Origin: Actinopolymorpha pittospori
Lineage (GTDB): Bacteria > Actinomycetota > Actinomycetes > Propionibacteriales > Actinopolymorphaceae
Direction of reading: 5' to 3'
Assembly (NCBI RefSeq): GCF_014873875.1
Contig: NZ_JADBEM010000001.1
Location: 9,114,001-9,178,000 of the forward strand
DNA length: 64,000 nt
Position numbers and translations under genes: made by a program. Under the pieces are notes generated by a model. It did no database searches and was not told the origin of the DNA. It saw only the letters and a list, made by a program, of their open reading frames with translations. The stretch's first letter is position 1. Every line of letters begins with the position of its first letter. Shown one piece after another: positions 7,711 to 16,982 of the stretch.

Positions 7711-10053
7711 TCACCCCTGGGGGAGCAGCCGGATCCGGGCCGCCACGTGTCGTTCGACCGCTGCCCGGCTGTAGAGCATCGGCACGTACTCGCCACGCGC
7801 CCAACGCTCGGCGAGGTCCCGGTAGTGCGGACTACGCGGGTCGCCGGACTGTCCGGGCGTGTTGACGCAGATGGAGTTGTCCCACTCGCCCACGTCCATG
7901 ACGACCCGAACCGACGCGCCGATCGTCTGGACGAAATCCTCCGGGAAGTACGGCGCGGCGTTGACGGTGGTACCCGAACCGCCCACCCGGATCGGCCCGA
8001 CGTCCAGCGTGGGATCGAGGAAGCCGAGCGGGTGCGGCTGGTGGTTGTGGTGCAGGTCTCCCCAGGCCCAGGTCCGGGAGTCTCGGCCCAGGAGGCGTTC
8101 GACCTCCTCGTAGGCACTGCGCAACGTCGAGGTGAGCAGCAGGTCACGGCGTTGCTCGCCGTCGGCGCCGAAGCGGCGGTCGGGGTCGGCGAGGGCGGCG
8201 CGGGCGGCGGCCTGGTCGATCAGGTCCAGTAGGGGCCGGGTGCCCGGTGGGAGCATCTCGTCGGCGTAGCCCGGCAGCAGGTGGCGCGACACCCAGACCT
8301 CGTACAACGCGGCTGCGGGTGAGTCGACCTCCTCCACCGCGTCCCAGTCACGCACCAGGGTGAGGGCCGCGGCCAGTGCGGGATCGTCGCCGTCCGGCCG
8401 GATCTTGTCCAGCAGCGCGAGGACCTGCTGCGCGGCCGGTGAGCGCCGGTCGGTCTGCAGCCGCGCGGAGTCCTCCACGCCGTGCCGGTCACCGCCACGG
8501 AGCACCTCGACGATTCGGTGGTGCCGGGAGGTGTCGGGCCATTCGTAGCTGAGCTGCCGGTCGGCCGGAAAGTCCGTCGGCAGGTTGTACTGGTTGGCGG
8601 TCGCGACGAAGCCCTCCGCCGGATCGACGACCTCGGGGAAGTGCTCGGGTGCGTAGAAGCCGTCCCACTCGTAGCGTCCGTCGCCGGGCACCGGGAGCAG
8701 CCCGTCCCAGCCGGGCCTGCGGGGTACCAGCCCGGCCGCCTTCCACCCGATCGTCCCCGTCACGTCGGCGTAGACGTGGTTCTCACCGGGGCTCCCCCAC
8801 CCGCGCAGGGCGGTCCGGAACTCCTGGGCGTCCCGCGCGCGCAGGTAGGCGAGGCTGCCGAGGTAGGCCCCCGTGCCCGGCTCGAACCACGTGGCGCGAA
8901 CGGCGTAGGCCCGGTGCCGGGCGAGGTCGACGTGGATGACGGGACCGTGCCGGGTGAACGCAAGGTCGAGTTGACGAGGGGCGGCATCGCGTACCTGAAA
9001 GGTCTCCCGCTCGACCCGCATCGTCTCCCAGTCGTCCCCGTAGCGGTAGCGGGCCGGGTCGTCCGGATCGAGATCGTAGACGTAGAGGTCCTGGACGTCG
9101 ATCGGAAAGATCGTGAATCCGAACGCGACCTGTCCGTTGTGCCCGAGCGTCACGCCGGGCAGCGCGGGTTCACCGGCCCCGATCACGTCGAGGCCGGGCG
9201 CGGACAGGTGCGTGAGATAGCGCAGCGACGGTGTCGCGTAGGCGCGGTGCGGGTCGCTGGCGAGGATCGGCCGGCCGGTCGCGGTGCGGCTTCCGGCGAC
9301 CACCCAGTTGTTGCTGCCCTCCGCGGTGGCGTCGATGCCGGCGACACCGGTCGTACCGGCCGCGCTGGTCAGTGGCGCCCGCGGGTCGCCGCTGAAGACC
9401 AGCGGGGTGGTCGCGAGGTCGAACGTCCGCAGCAGGTCGTCCGGGAGTTCGAGGTCGATCCCCTCCGCAAGGTGTGGTTGGCGGGCCGGCCGGAGTGCCT
9501 GACGGACGAGGTCGGCCTCCCAGCCGGCCGCGTGGGTGACCCGTGCGCGCGTGACCTCGTGCAGGAGGTTGAGTGCGATGCCGTGGCTGCGGACGCGTAC
9601 GACGTCCTCGGGCCGCCAGCGCGCCGGCCGGTAGCCGAGCAACCCGAACTCCGGCGGGAGCGCCTCGGGGTGCCCGTCGAGCCAGTCGAGGTAGGCGTTG
9701 ATGCCGGCGGTGAAGCGTTCGGTGCTACTGCGGGCGTCCGGACCGTAGGCGGCCCACTCGGCCTCCAGGTCACCGCGGTAGAGGAACAACCTGCAGGCGC
9801 GGTCCCGCTCCAGGTAGTCCGGACCGAACACCTCCGCCAACAGCCCCAACCCGCGGCGCCGCCACAGGTCGATCTGGAAGAGCCGGTCGCGGGCGGCGTT
9901 GAAGCCCTGCCCGAAGAACGCGTCGTCGGCGCTCCCGGCGTAGATGTGCGGGATCCCCCACGCGTCCACGACGATCTCCACCGGCCCGGCCAGCCCGGCC
10001 ACGGACGTGATGGTCGTCTCCGCAACAGTCGGCCCCTCGGGCGGGTTGTTCAC
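7711..10053 (-). CDS. Penicillin acylase family protein (Ntn hydrolase)
   Basis: This 780-residue protein starts at GTG 10053 behind GGAGGAG. The alpha-chain part contains WGIPHIYAGSADDAFFGQGF (32-51) and RLFQIDLWRR. The beta chain would start at the nucleophile Ser247 (EGSNNWVVAG), after autocatalytic removal of a spacer. HGP and ENHVYAD-type motifs of the beta chain follow. Family members cleave amide bonds in beta-lactams, acyl-homoserine lactones or similar acylamides. No signal peptide or TM helix is visible at the N-terminus, unlike most secreted penicillin acylases, so a cytosolic enzyme is inferred. Confidence 0.85.
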   Translation of the reverse strand: MNNPPEGPTVAETTITSVAGLAGPVEIVVDAWGIPHIYAGSADDAFFGQGFNAARDRLFQIDLWRRRGLGLLAEVFGPDYLERDRACRLFLYRGDLEAEWAAYGPDARSSTERFTAGINAYLDWLDGHPEALPPEFGLLGYRPARWRPEDVVRVRSHGIALNLLHEVTRARVTHAAGWEADLVRQALRPARQPHLAEGIDLELPDDLLRTFDLATTPLVFSGDPRAPLTSAAGTTGVAGIDATAEGSNNWVVAGSRTATGRPILASDPHRAYATPSLRYLTHLSAPGLDVIGAGEPALPGVTLGHNGQVAFGFTIFPIDVQDLYVYDLDPDDPARYRYGDDWETMRVERETFQVRDAAPRQLDLAFTRHGPVIHVDLARHRAYAVRATWFEPGTGAYLGSLAYLRARDAQEFRTALRGWGSPGENHVYADVTGTIGWKAAGLVPRRPGWDGLLPVPGDGRYEWDGFYAPEHFPEVVDPAEGFVATANQYNLPTDFPADRQLSYEWPDTSRHHRIVEVLRGGDRHGVEDSARLQTDRRSPAAQQVLALLDKIRPDGDDPALAAALTLVRDWDAVEEVDSPAAALYEVWVSRHLLPGYADEMLPPGTRPLLDLIDQAAARAALADPDRRFGADGEQRRDLLLTSTLRSAYEEVERLLGRDSRTWAWGDLHHNHQPHPLGFLDPTLDVGPIRVGGSGTTVNAAPYFPEDFVQTIGASVRVVMDVGEWDNSICVNTPGQSGDPRSPHYRDLAERWARGEYVPMLYSRAAVERHVAARIRLLPQG

Positions 10054-10338
10054 GCTCGCACTCCTCCAGTCGACGCCGTACCACTCGGTCCATACGGTTC
10101 ACACGGTCGAGCACAGCGATCATCCACGGGAACAGGCTGTCCGCGTCAACCGCGTTTCGCGGGGTCAACCGGGTTCGGCCGTCGATCGCGGCTCACCGGA
10201 GCCGCCAGACACCCGAGCAGAGGTCGATCATGGTCGGCGCGACGGTCGGGAATCCGCACCGCCCGAAAGCGCGTGTGGGCACCACCTGGGGGCGAATCGA
10301 GGCGTACCGTTCGAGACAGGCACGCAAGGAGGCTCGCC

Positions 10339-10755
10339 ATGCAGGTCGGACACCGGAGCGTCCCCCGCGACACCGACGCCCGGATCGAGGCGTGGGCACC
10401 GACGCGGGAAGGGTGTGTGGCCGAGGCGGTGGTGGCCATGGTGGAGACCTTCGCCGACATCCGTGCCGCCAGGCCCTCCGACGTCGCGACCTTCGAGGTC
10501 CCCACCGAGGACACCGACGAGGACCTGCTCGTGACCGTGCTCGGCGAGGTCCTCTGCCTCCTCGACACCGCGGACGTCGTTCCGATCCGGGTCGATCTCG
10601 AACCCGTCGAGGAGGGCTACGACGTCCGGTTCGAGGTCGTCGAGATCGACAGGCTGACACTCGTCGGCGCCATTCCTTCGGGGGTGGCGGCCCGGGGCCT
10701 GACGTTCGAGCCGGACGGCGACGGCTGGACCTGCCGGGTCACCCTCGACGTCTGA
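10339..10755 (+). CDS. Archease
   Basis: This 138-residue protein starts at ATG 10339 behind AAGGAGG. It shows the archease pattern DTDARIEAWAPTREGCVAEA, central DLLVTVLGEVLCLLD and ending ARGLTFEPDGDGWTCRVTLDV. Archease activates the RNA ligase RtcB and is usually encoded next to it. No rtcB is in this window. The gene stands alone between the divergent penicillin acylase and the convergent PolX gene. Confidence 0.8.
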   Translation: MQVGHRSVPRDTDARIEAWAPTREGCVAEAVVAMVETFADIRAARPSDVATFEVPTEDTDEDLLVTVLGEVLCLLDTADVVPIRVDLEPVEEGYDVRFEVVEIDRLTLVGAIPSGVAARGLTFEPDGDGWTCRVTLDV

Positions 10756-10807
10756 GGCTGTTCGCTCCCGTGCCGGTGAGCTGTTCGCTCCCGGTCGGGT
10801 GAGCCGG

Positions 10808-12640
10808 TCAGCGCTTGCGCCCCTTGCGGAGGAACGTCCGGAGCCGGCGCAGCGGCCAGGTGTTGATCACGTCGTCGGGGGTCAGCCAGCCACGCTGGGC
10901 GGTGCCCGCGCCGAATCGGAGCAGGTCGAGGTGGGCGACCGCGTGGGCGTCGGTGTTGATCGCGAACTTCACGCCGTGCCGCTTCGCCGCGAGGATGTTC
11001 TCGTCGTTCAGGTCGAGCCGGTCCGGCGACGCGTTGACCTCGAGTGCCGTACTCGTCCGCGCGCACGCCTCGTACACCGCCTCCAGGTCGACGTCCACCG
11101 GTGGCCGCCGGCCGATCAGGCGGGCGGTCGGGTGCCCGATCACGTTGACCGCGGGGTTCTCACAGGCGCGGACGATCCGCCTGGTCATCTCGGCCCTGGA
11201 CTGGTTGAAGTGCGAGTGCACGGAGGCCACGCAGATGTCGAACCCGGCGAGGAAGTCCTCCGGCCAGTCGACCTCGCCGCCGGGGTCGATGTTGAGCTCG
11301 GTGCCGTGCAGCAGGGTCAGCTTCGGGTACCGCTCGCCGAGGGCCCGCACCTGATCCCGCTGGGACAGCATCTTCGCGTCGGTCATCCGCTGCATGAAGA
11401 GGTTCGGTGCGTGGTCGGTGATCGCGTAGTAGGCGTATCCGCGGGCCGCGGCGGCCGCGACCATCTCCGCGAGCGTCGCCACCCCGTCGGTGAGGTCGGT
11501 GTGCGTGTGCAGATCGCCGCGGATGTCCTTCTCCGTCACGACCTTGGGCAGCGTTCCCGCCCGGGCCGCCTCGATCTCACCGCGGTCCTCCCGCAGCGTC
11601 GGCGGGATCCAGGGCAGCCCGATGCGCTCGTAGACCTCCTCCTCGGTCTTCGACACGACGAGTTCGCCCGTCTCGCCCGTCTCGACGGCCTCCGCCGCCG
11701 GCCGGCGGCGCCCGCCCTTCCTGCCGCGCTGCCCCCGCTGCTCGCCCTGCTCGTCGTCCCCGTCGTGCTCGTCCCTGGGGACGGTGAACAGTCCGTACTC
11801 CGACAGCTTCAGGCCCTGGCGTACGGCGATCTCCCGGGTCCGCACGTTGTGGGCCTTCGAACCGGTGAAGTACTGCAGCGCGGCGCCCCAGGACTCCGGC
11901 GGGACGACACGCAGGTCGACCTGCAGTCCCGCGGTCGTCCGGATCGAGGTCTTGGTGTTTCCCCGGGCGATCACCTCCGCCACCAGGTCGAGCCCCGTCA
12001 GCGCGTCCATGATCGTGCCCGGGTTCTTCGACACCGCGAGGACGTCGAGGTCACCGACCGTCTCCCGCATCCGGCGCAGCGACCCGGCGTAGGTGCAGCG
12101 CACGCATCCGGGCACCTTCGACAGCGCGCCCACGATCTCCTCGGCGAGCTCCGTCGCCACCCCGAGGTCGACCCGCCCGCCGGACTGGCGGAGCAGGTCG
12201 ATGCCGTGCCGGAGGTTCTCCTCCGTACGTGGCCCGAACCCCTTCAGGCCCGCGAGACGCCCCGCGTCCAGCGCGTCCAGGAGGTCCTGCACCGAGGCGA
12301 TGCCGCGCTCGTCGTAGAGGACCATCGCCTTGCGTGGACCGAGCGTGGGGATCTCGGTGAGCTCGCGCACACCGGCCGGGATCTTCGCGCGCAACTCCTC
12401 GACGGCGGCGATCTGCCCGGTCCGGAAGTATTCGGTCACCTTGGCGGCGATCGACGTTCCTACGTTGGGGATCGCGCGCAGACCGGCGGCGTCGAGAGTG
12501 GACACGTCGAGGTGGTAGCCCGCCACCGAGCGCGCGGCCTTCTCATAGACCCGCGCACGGTAGGCGTCGCCTCCCGTGATCGCCACCAGGTCGGCGTACT
12601 CCTGCAGCAACGCGCCGACCTGCTCGTTCGGTCGGGCCAT
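10808..12640 (-). CDS. polX: DNA polymerase/3'-5' exonuclease PolX with PHP domain
   Basis: This 610-residue protein has N-terminal helix-hairpin-helix repeats (GLRAIPNVGTSIAAKV near 53-68; LKGFGPRTEENL near 132-143). The family X nucleotidyltransferase core follows, with AGSLRR (185-190), VGDLDVL (196-201) and a third carboxylate in VDLRV (241-245). The C-terminal PHP exonuclease domain starts at GDLHTHTDLTDG (375-386). PolX enzymes fill short gaps in base-excision repair. A linker at about 288-325 is unusually rich in D/E/G/R. The start is ATG 12640. Confidence 0.93.
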   Translation of the reverse strand: MARPNEQVGALLQEYADLVAITGGDAYRARVYEKAARSVAGYHLDVSTLDAAGLRAIPNVGTSIAAKVTEYFRTGQIAAVEELRAKIPAGVRELTEIPTLGPRKAMVLYDERGIASVQDLLDALDAGRLAGLKGFGPRTEENLRHGIDLLRQSGGRVDLGVATELAEEIVGALSKVPGCVRCTYAGSLRRMRETVGDLDVLAVSKNPGTIMDALTGLDLVAEVIARGNTKTSIRTTAGLQVDLRVVPPESWGAALQYFTGSKAHNVRTREIAVRQGLKLSEYGLFTVPRDEHDGDDEQGEQRGQRGRKGGRRRPAAEAVETGETGELVVSKTEEEVYERIGLPWIPPTLREDRGEIEAARAGTLPKVVTEKDIRGDLHTHTDLTDGVATLAEMVAAAAARGYAYYAITDHAPNLFMQRMTDAKMLSQRDQVRALGERYPKLTLLHGTELNIDPGGEVDWPEDFLAGFDICVASVHSHFNQSRAEMTRRIVRACENPAVNVIGHPTARLIGRRPPVDVDLEAVYEACARTSTALEVNASPDRLDLNDENILAAKRHGVKFAINTDAHAVAHLDLLRFGAGTAQRGWLTPDDVINTWPLRRLRTFLRKGRKR

Positions 12641-12690
12641 TCCCCGAGTCTAGGGCGTCCCCGGGCTCCGGGGCCGCGGCGAGACGCCGC

Positions 12691-14619
12691 TCACACCGGG
12701 GGCAACCTGACAGAGCTGATCCCCTGCAGGAACTGCTTGGCGACGGGACCGGCGTCCGCACCACCGGCACCACCGTCCTCGATCACCAGCGCGAACGCGA
12801 TGTCGCCGCGGTAGCCGATCATCCAGGCGTGGGTGCGGGGCGGGTTGTCACTGCCGTACTCCGCCGTCCCCGTCTTCGCGTGCACCGGGGCGCCGCCGGG
12901 CAGGTTCAGCGTGGTGGCCGAGCCGGTGGTGACGACGGAGCGCATCAGCCCCCGCATGGCCGTGGTCAGCGACGCCGGCAGCTTCTTTCCGACCGTCCCA
13001 CCCGGCGCGACGTCGGGCAGCAGTACGGGCCTGCGGGGTTGGCCGGAGTCGATGGCGGCCGCCACCATCGCCATGCCGAGCGGGCTCATCAGCACCCGGC
13101 CCTGGCCGATCATGCTGGCCGCCCGGTCGGTGAGGTCGGCCGGCTCCGGCACCGAACCGGAGTACGCCGGAACGCCGAGCTTCCAGGTCTCCCCGATGCC
13201 GTACGTGCGGGCCATCTCCACGAGGTCGGAGTTGCTGATGTCGTCGGCGTGTTCGACGACCGTGGTGTTGCAGGAGTGGGCGAACGCCTCCGTGAACGGC
13301 CCGTCGGGCAGCACGGTGTCGTAGGCGTTCTTGAACATCTTGCCGCCGACGGTGGTCCGGGCCGGGCAGGTCGCCGGGTCGCTCGGCTTCAACCCGCCCT
13401 CGACCAGCGCGGAGACCGACACCACCTTGAACGTCGAGCCCGGCGGGTACTGTCCGACGAACGCGCGGTTGTACGACGTGACGCCGGGCCCGTTGGCGGC
13501 GGCGAGGACCTCGCCGGTGCTCGCCCGGACCGCGACGAGCGCGGTCGGCTTCGCCTGGCCCTGCACGGCGGTCTCCGCCGCCTCCTGCACGCGCGGGTCG
13601 AGGGTGGTGCGCAGCGGCTTTCCGGGCTTGGCCACCTGGGTGTACAACGTCGCGACCTTGTGGCCGTCCTTCTTCTCGACGAGGTCGACCTGAGCGCCCG
13701 GGGTGCCTGCCAACTGCGTCTGGTAGGCCTCCTGCAACCCGCTCGCGCCGATCTCGTCGCTCGCGGATGCCTGCGGTCCGGCCTTCTTCAGCGACTCCGC
13801 GGTGGCCGGCGCCACCACTCCGAGGACGCCGCGCGCGTAGGTCGAGGACGGCGCGAGCGACATCGTGTCGTCCCGGGTCACGACGCCGGGTACGTCGTCG
13901 AGCCGGACCCGGACCTCCTGGTACGCCGGCTCCCGCAGCGTCAGGACGTCGACGAAGTGGGTCGGATCGGCGGCCTCGGCCCGCTGCCGCAGGGCCGCCG
14001 CGTCGATGTCGAGGATCTGCTGGAGCTGGGCGTAGGTCACGTCGGGCTGTACCCGGCGCGGCTCGACACCCACCCGCACCACCGGCATGTCCTTGGTCAG
14101 GGGCTTGCCCGCGCCGTCGAGAATCGACGCGCGTCGTGGCAGCGTGCGTTCCCGGTGCAGTTCGGTGCTGGCGGTGAGCTCCGGGTGGAACGTCGCGGGC
14201 GTCCACCAGACCCGCCACTTCCCCTGGGCGTCCTGGCGCACCTGCGCGGTCGAGGCGTAGCGCCAGGTTCCGATCCCGGAGACCTCCTGGCTCACGGTGA
14301 GGGGCTGGTCGCAGACACCGCCGTCGGGGTTGATCTTCTTCGCCTCTTCACCGTCCAGGCAGACCGGGGCGCCCTGCGGACGGACCGTCGTGGCGCGGAT
14401 TCCGAGGTCCTTGCCGGCCGCCTCGATATCCCTGGTCGCCGCGGCCGCGGTACGCGGGTCGACGGTGGAGACGGCCTTGCCCGCGGACCACGCCGACGCG
14501 AACCCACGCGCGGCGTCGACCGCCCCCTTCGGCGGGCCATCGGGCCCCGAACACGCCGCGGCCCCCGCGAGCGTTCCGAGCACGGCGAGTGCGACCCCGG
14601 TCACTGTTCGACTACGCAT
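12691..14619 (-). CDS. Lipoprotein class B penicillin-binding protein (PBP2a/MecA-like layout)
   Basis: This is a 642-residue D,D-transpeptidase. The N-terminus is a lipoprotein signal with lipobox cysteine Cys23 (GAAAC). An NTF2-like domain follows (about 30-150), then a dimerisation domain and a C-terminal transpeptidase with Ser395-x-x-Lys398 (STFK), Ser449-Cys-Asn451 and Lys582-Thr-Gly. It crosslinks peptidoglycan outside the membrane. The NTF2-like domain is the arrangement of MecA-type and of many actinobacterial accessory PBPs; that alone does not imply beta-lactam resistance. Confidence 0.9.
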   Translation of the reverse strand: MRSRTVTGVALAVLGTLAGAAACSGPDGPPKGAVDAARGFASAWSAGKAVSTVDPRTAAAATRDIEAAGKDLGIRATTVRPQGAPVCLDGEEAKKINPDGGVCDQPLTVSQEVSGIGTWRYASTAQVRQDAQGKWRVWWTPATFHPELTASTELHRERTLPRRASILDGAGKPLTKDMPVVRVGVEPRRVQPDVTYAQLQQILDIDAAALRQRAEAADPTHFVDVLTLREPAYQEVRVRLDDVPGVVTRDDTMSLAPSSTYARGVLGVVAPATAESLKKAGPQASASDEIGASGLQEAYQTQLAGTPGAQVDLVEKKDGHKVATLYTQVAKPGKPLRTTLDPRVQEAAETAVQGQAKPTALVAVRASTGEVLAAANGPGVTSYNRAFVGQYPPGSTFKVVSVSALVEGGLKPSDPATCPARTTVGGKMFKNAYDTVLPDGPFTEAFAHSCNTTVVEHADDISNSDLVEMARTYGIGETWKLGVPAYSGSVPEPADLTDRAASMIGQGRVLMSPLGMAMVAAAIDSGQPRRPVLLPDVAPGGTVGKKLPASLTTAMRGLMRSVVTTGSATTLNLPGGAPVHAKTGTAEYGSDNPPRTHAWMIGYRGDIAFALVIEDGGAGGADAGPVAKQFLQGISSVRLPPV

Positions 14620-14865
14620 GCTTCATCCCCCGACCTTGGATCTGGGTCCGAGAGGGAGTAGAACACACCGTCCAGGCAGGAAGTGGGCGTACCTCGCGGA
14701 CCGCGTGCGATCCGCCGACATCCGGCGAAGACGCTCGGACTCTGAGAGAGATCCACCCGCACGTGAGGCCGCCGGGCCTCGTGGTGGCCGGTGGGCACAC
14801 CCCGGGTGTGTTGTGAGCGTGTTCTGAGCGTGTCCAGGGCGTTCTGAGCGTGCCCGGGCGTCGTC

Positions 14866-15633
14866 CTAGGCCAGCGTCCAGTCGACGGGCTCGCCGCCCT
14901 GCTCGGCGAGCATGGCGTTGGCCCGGCTGAAGGGCCGAGAACCAAAGAATCCGCGATCGGCCGACATCGGGCTCGGGTGCGCGGACTCGATGCGGGGCAC
15001 CGACTCGAGCAGCGGCCGCAGGCTCTGCGCGTCCCGGCCCCACAGGATCGCCACCATGGGAGTGCCGCGACCGACGAGGGCGCGGATGGCCTGGTCCGTG
15101 ACCTGCTCCCAGCCCTTGCCCCGGTGCGCGGCCGGGCGACCCGGCTGGACTGTCAGCGCTCGGTTGAGCAGCAGGATCCCGCGCCGCGACCAGGGCGACA
15201 GGTCGCCCGTCGACGGCGCCGCCAGACCGAGGTCCGCGGCGTACTCCCGGTAGATGTTCTGCAGGCTGCGCGGAATCGGACGTACCTCCGGTGCCACCGA
15301 GAAGCTCAACCCGACGGCGTGGCCCGGGGTGGGATAGGGGTCCTGGCCGACGATGAGGACACGGACGTCGTCGAAGGGCTGCTGAAAGGCACGCAGGACG
15401 TTGGGACCCGCCGGCAGGTAGCTACGTCCGGCCGCGATCTCCGCCCGGAGGAAGTCACCCATGGCCGTGATCTGGTCGGCGACCGGGGCGAGCGCCGACT
15501 CCCAACCGGCGCCGACGACCTCCGCGAGCGGGCGGGAGCCGGTCCGTTCGTCGACCTGGCCGGCCGGTGCCGCCTGGTCGACCGGCGGCTCGGTCGTCGT
15601 CTGGTCCGCGGCCGCGTTGGCCAACTCGGTCAC
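14866..15633 (-). CDS. ung: Uracil-DNA glycosylase
   Basis: This is a 255-residue family 1 UDG. The catalytic water-activating loop is GQDPYP (96-101, Asp98). The DNA-intercalation segment HPSPMSADRGFFGSRPFSRAN and the uracil-recognition LLLNRALTV are present. It removes uracil from DNA. The first 35 residues are an acidic Ala/Thr-rich extension. The start is GTG 15633 behind a strong GGAGG. Confidence 0.95.
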   Translation of the reverse strand: MTELANAAADQTTTEPPVDQAAPAGQVDERTGSRPLAEVVGAGWESALAPVADQITAMGDFLRAEIAAGRSYLPAGPNVLRAFQQPFDDVRVLIVGQDPYPTPGHAVGLSFSVAPEVRPIPRSLQNIYREYAADLGLAAPSTGDLSPWSRRGILLLNRALTVQPGRPAAHRGKGWEQVTDQAIRALVGRGTPMVAILWGRDAQSLRPLLESVPRIESAHPSPMSADRGFFGSRPFSRANAMLAEQGGEPVDWTLA

Positions 15634-15748
15634 GCCTACCTCCTGCGTACGCCCTGGGTCCGGGTACGAGCGACGAGCCTATGGGACCGCACCTGTCGCG
15701 CACTGATCCACCCGACGCGCCGGTTCCCGGGCTCGTTAGGTTGGTGGC

Positions 15749-16543
15749 GTGACCGACCTCCCGCACGGAGTCTTCGACCCCGCGACGTACCAGAGGCTGT
15801 TGCGGGCCCACGGGGACGCGCTCCTCGACGCCCTCGCGACGGGGCCGTCGACCACGAAGGTGCCCACCTGCCCTGACTGGACCCTGCGGGACCTCGTTCA
15901 CCACGTGGGCCAGATCCACCACTGGGCAACGGCGATCGTGCGGACGGGGACGGGACCGAACCATCCCCAGCTGCACGCCGAGGAAGGGGAGGACGTCGGT
16001 GAGTGGTACGCCGAGCGGCTCCAGAACCTGCTCGACGCACTCGCCCAGACCGATCCCGACACGCCCACCTGGGGGTTCGGTCCGTGCTGCAGGACGGCGC
16101 GCTTCTGGTCGCGGCGACAGACACACGAGGCCGGCATGCACCGGGTCGACGCCGAACTCGCCATCGGCCGTTCGCCGCTCGTCGACCCGATCCTCGCGGT
16201 CGACGGCGTGAGCGAGGTGTTCGACGTGATGATGGCTCGGGTCGCCGAGCGGACGGGCACCACGCCGACCCTGCCCGCGCCCGTCCTGCTGGAGTGCACC
16301 GACCGGCCCGAACGCTGGCTGCTCTGCCCGGACGACGGAAGCGACGCTCCCGCCCTGCCCAAGACTCTGGGACCAGACCTGCCCGACGACCTGGCCGCCA
16401 CCGCGGTGGCGGCGGTCCGGGGCAGGGCCGGTGACCTGTGGCTCGCGTTGTGGGGGCGCGACGTCGCGGCCGGGTGCACGCCGATGATCGACGGCGACGC
16501 CGAGGTCGCACGGGCGCTGCTCGCCTCGAGGTTGGTTCCCTGA
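15749..16543 (+). CDS. Maleylpyruvate isomerase-family mycothiol-dependent enzyme
   Basis: This 264-residue protein starts at GTG 15749. The N-terminal DinB/MDMPI helical bundle contains CPDWTLRDLVHHVGQIHHW (41-59) and the later QTHEAGMHRVDAEL, which give the metal-binding histidines. A C-terminal MDMPI-type domain follows. Members use mycothiol as cofactor for isomerase or thiol-transfer reactions; the substrate is not predictable. It fits with mca 1 kb downstream as evidence of mycothiol chemistry. Confidence 0.85.
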   Translation: MTDLPHGVFDPATYQRLLRAHGDALLDALATGPSTTKVPTCPDWTLRDLVHHVGQIHHWATAIVRTGTGPNHPQLHAEEGEDVGEWYAERLQNLLDALAQTDPDTPTWGFGPCCRTARFWSRRQTHEAGMHRVDAELAIGRSPLVDPILAVDGVSEVFDVMMARVAERTGTTPTLPAPVLLECTDRPERWLLCPDDGSDAPALPKTLGPDLPDDLAATAVAAVRGRAGDLWLALWGRDVAAGCTPMIDGDAEVARALLASRLVP

Positions 16544-16605
16544 CCCGGTCGCGGGTGGCCGGCGGCGGACAGCTCGTCGGCAGTCAGCCGTCAGCTCGTC
16601 GGGCG

Positions 16606-16902
16606 TCAGCTGGTCGGGCGTCTGCTCCCGGCGCCGGCGCCGGGGCGCTCGCTGGCGCCGTCGGCGCTGTCACCGGTGGGCCCGTCCGGACCCCTGTCGT
16701 CGGGGCCCTCTTCGCCGCCGGACTGACCGGGCTCCTGCTCCTCGAAACTCGCCTTGGCCTTGCGCAGCTGCTTGTTCATGTTGCGCCACAACAGCACGGT
16801 CGCGACACCGATGCCCGCGATCACGACGAATCCGAGCAGGCCGGGACCCACCCATACCGACTGGTCGCGGGGGGCGGCCGCCGCGAGGAACGCATACAGC
16901 AC
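16606..16902 (-). CDS. Small single-pass membrane protein next to mca
   Basis: This 98-residue protein is read from GTG 16902, preferred because GAGAAGG precedes it and residues upstream are arginine-rich junk. One TM segment (GLLGFVVIAGIGVATVLLW) is followed by NMNKQLRKAK and a long acidic Gly/Asp-rich tail. Small proteins of this PGLLGF...MNKQLRK type are commonly found just downstream of mca in actinobacteria. The function is unknown; a membrane-associated partner is only a guess. Confidence 0.7.
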   Translation of the reverse strand: MLYAFLAAAAPRDQSVWVGPGLLGFVVIAGIGVATVLLWRNMNKQLRKAKASFEEQEPGQSGGEEGPDDRGPDGPTGDSADGASERPGAGAGSRRPTS

Positions 16903-16982
16903 TGGGAGTACCTTCTCTCGCCTGAATCTCCGGGGCCCGCGCCCCACGCAGGCTCTCTACCCCTGATTGTCGCAGGCCGGGC

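Noticed and set aside
14811..14852. Short direct repeats (GTTCTGAGCGTG) between the PBP and ung genes
   Set aside because: Two exact copies and one partial copy of a 12-mer; no ORF, symmetry or known role, so not worth a separate claim.
16569..16623. Repeats of GTCAGCTCGTCGG-like units after the MDMPI-family gene
   Set aside because: Imperfect, lying at the end of the small membrane protein gene where they encode nothing distinctive; probably slippage.
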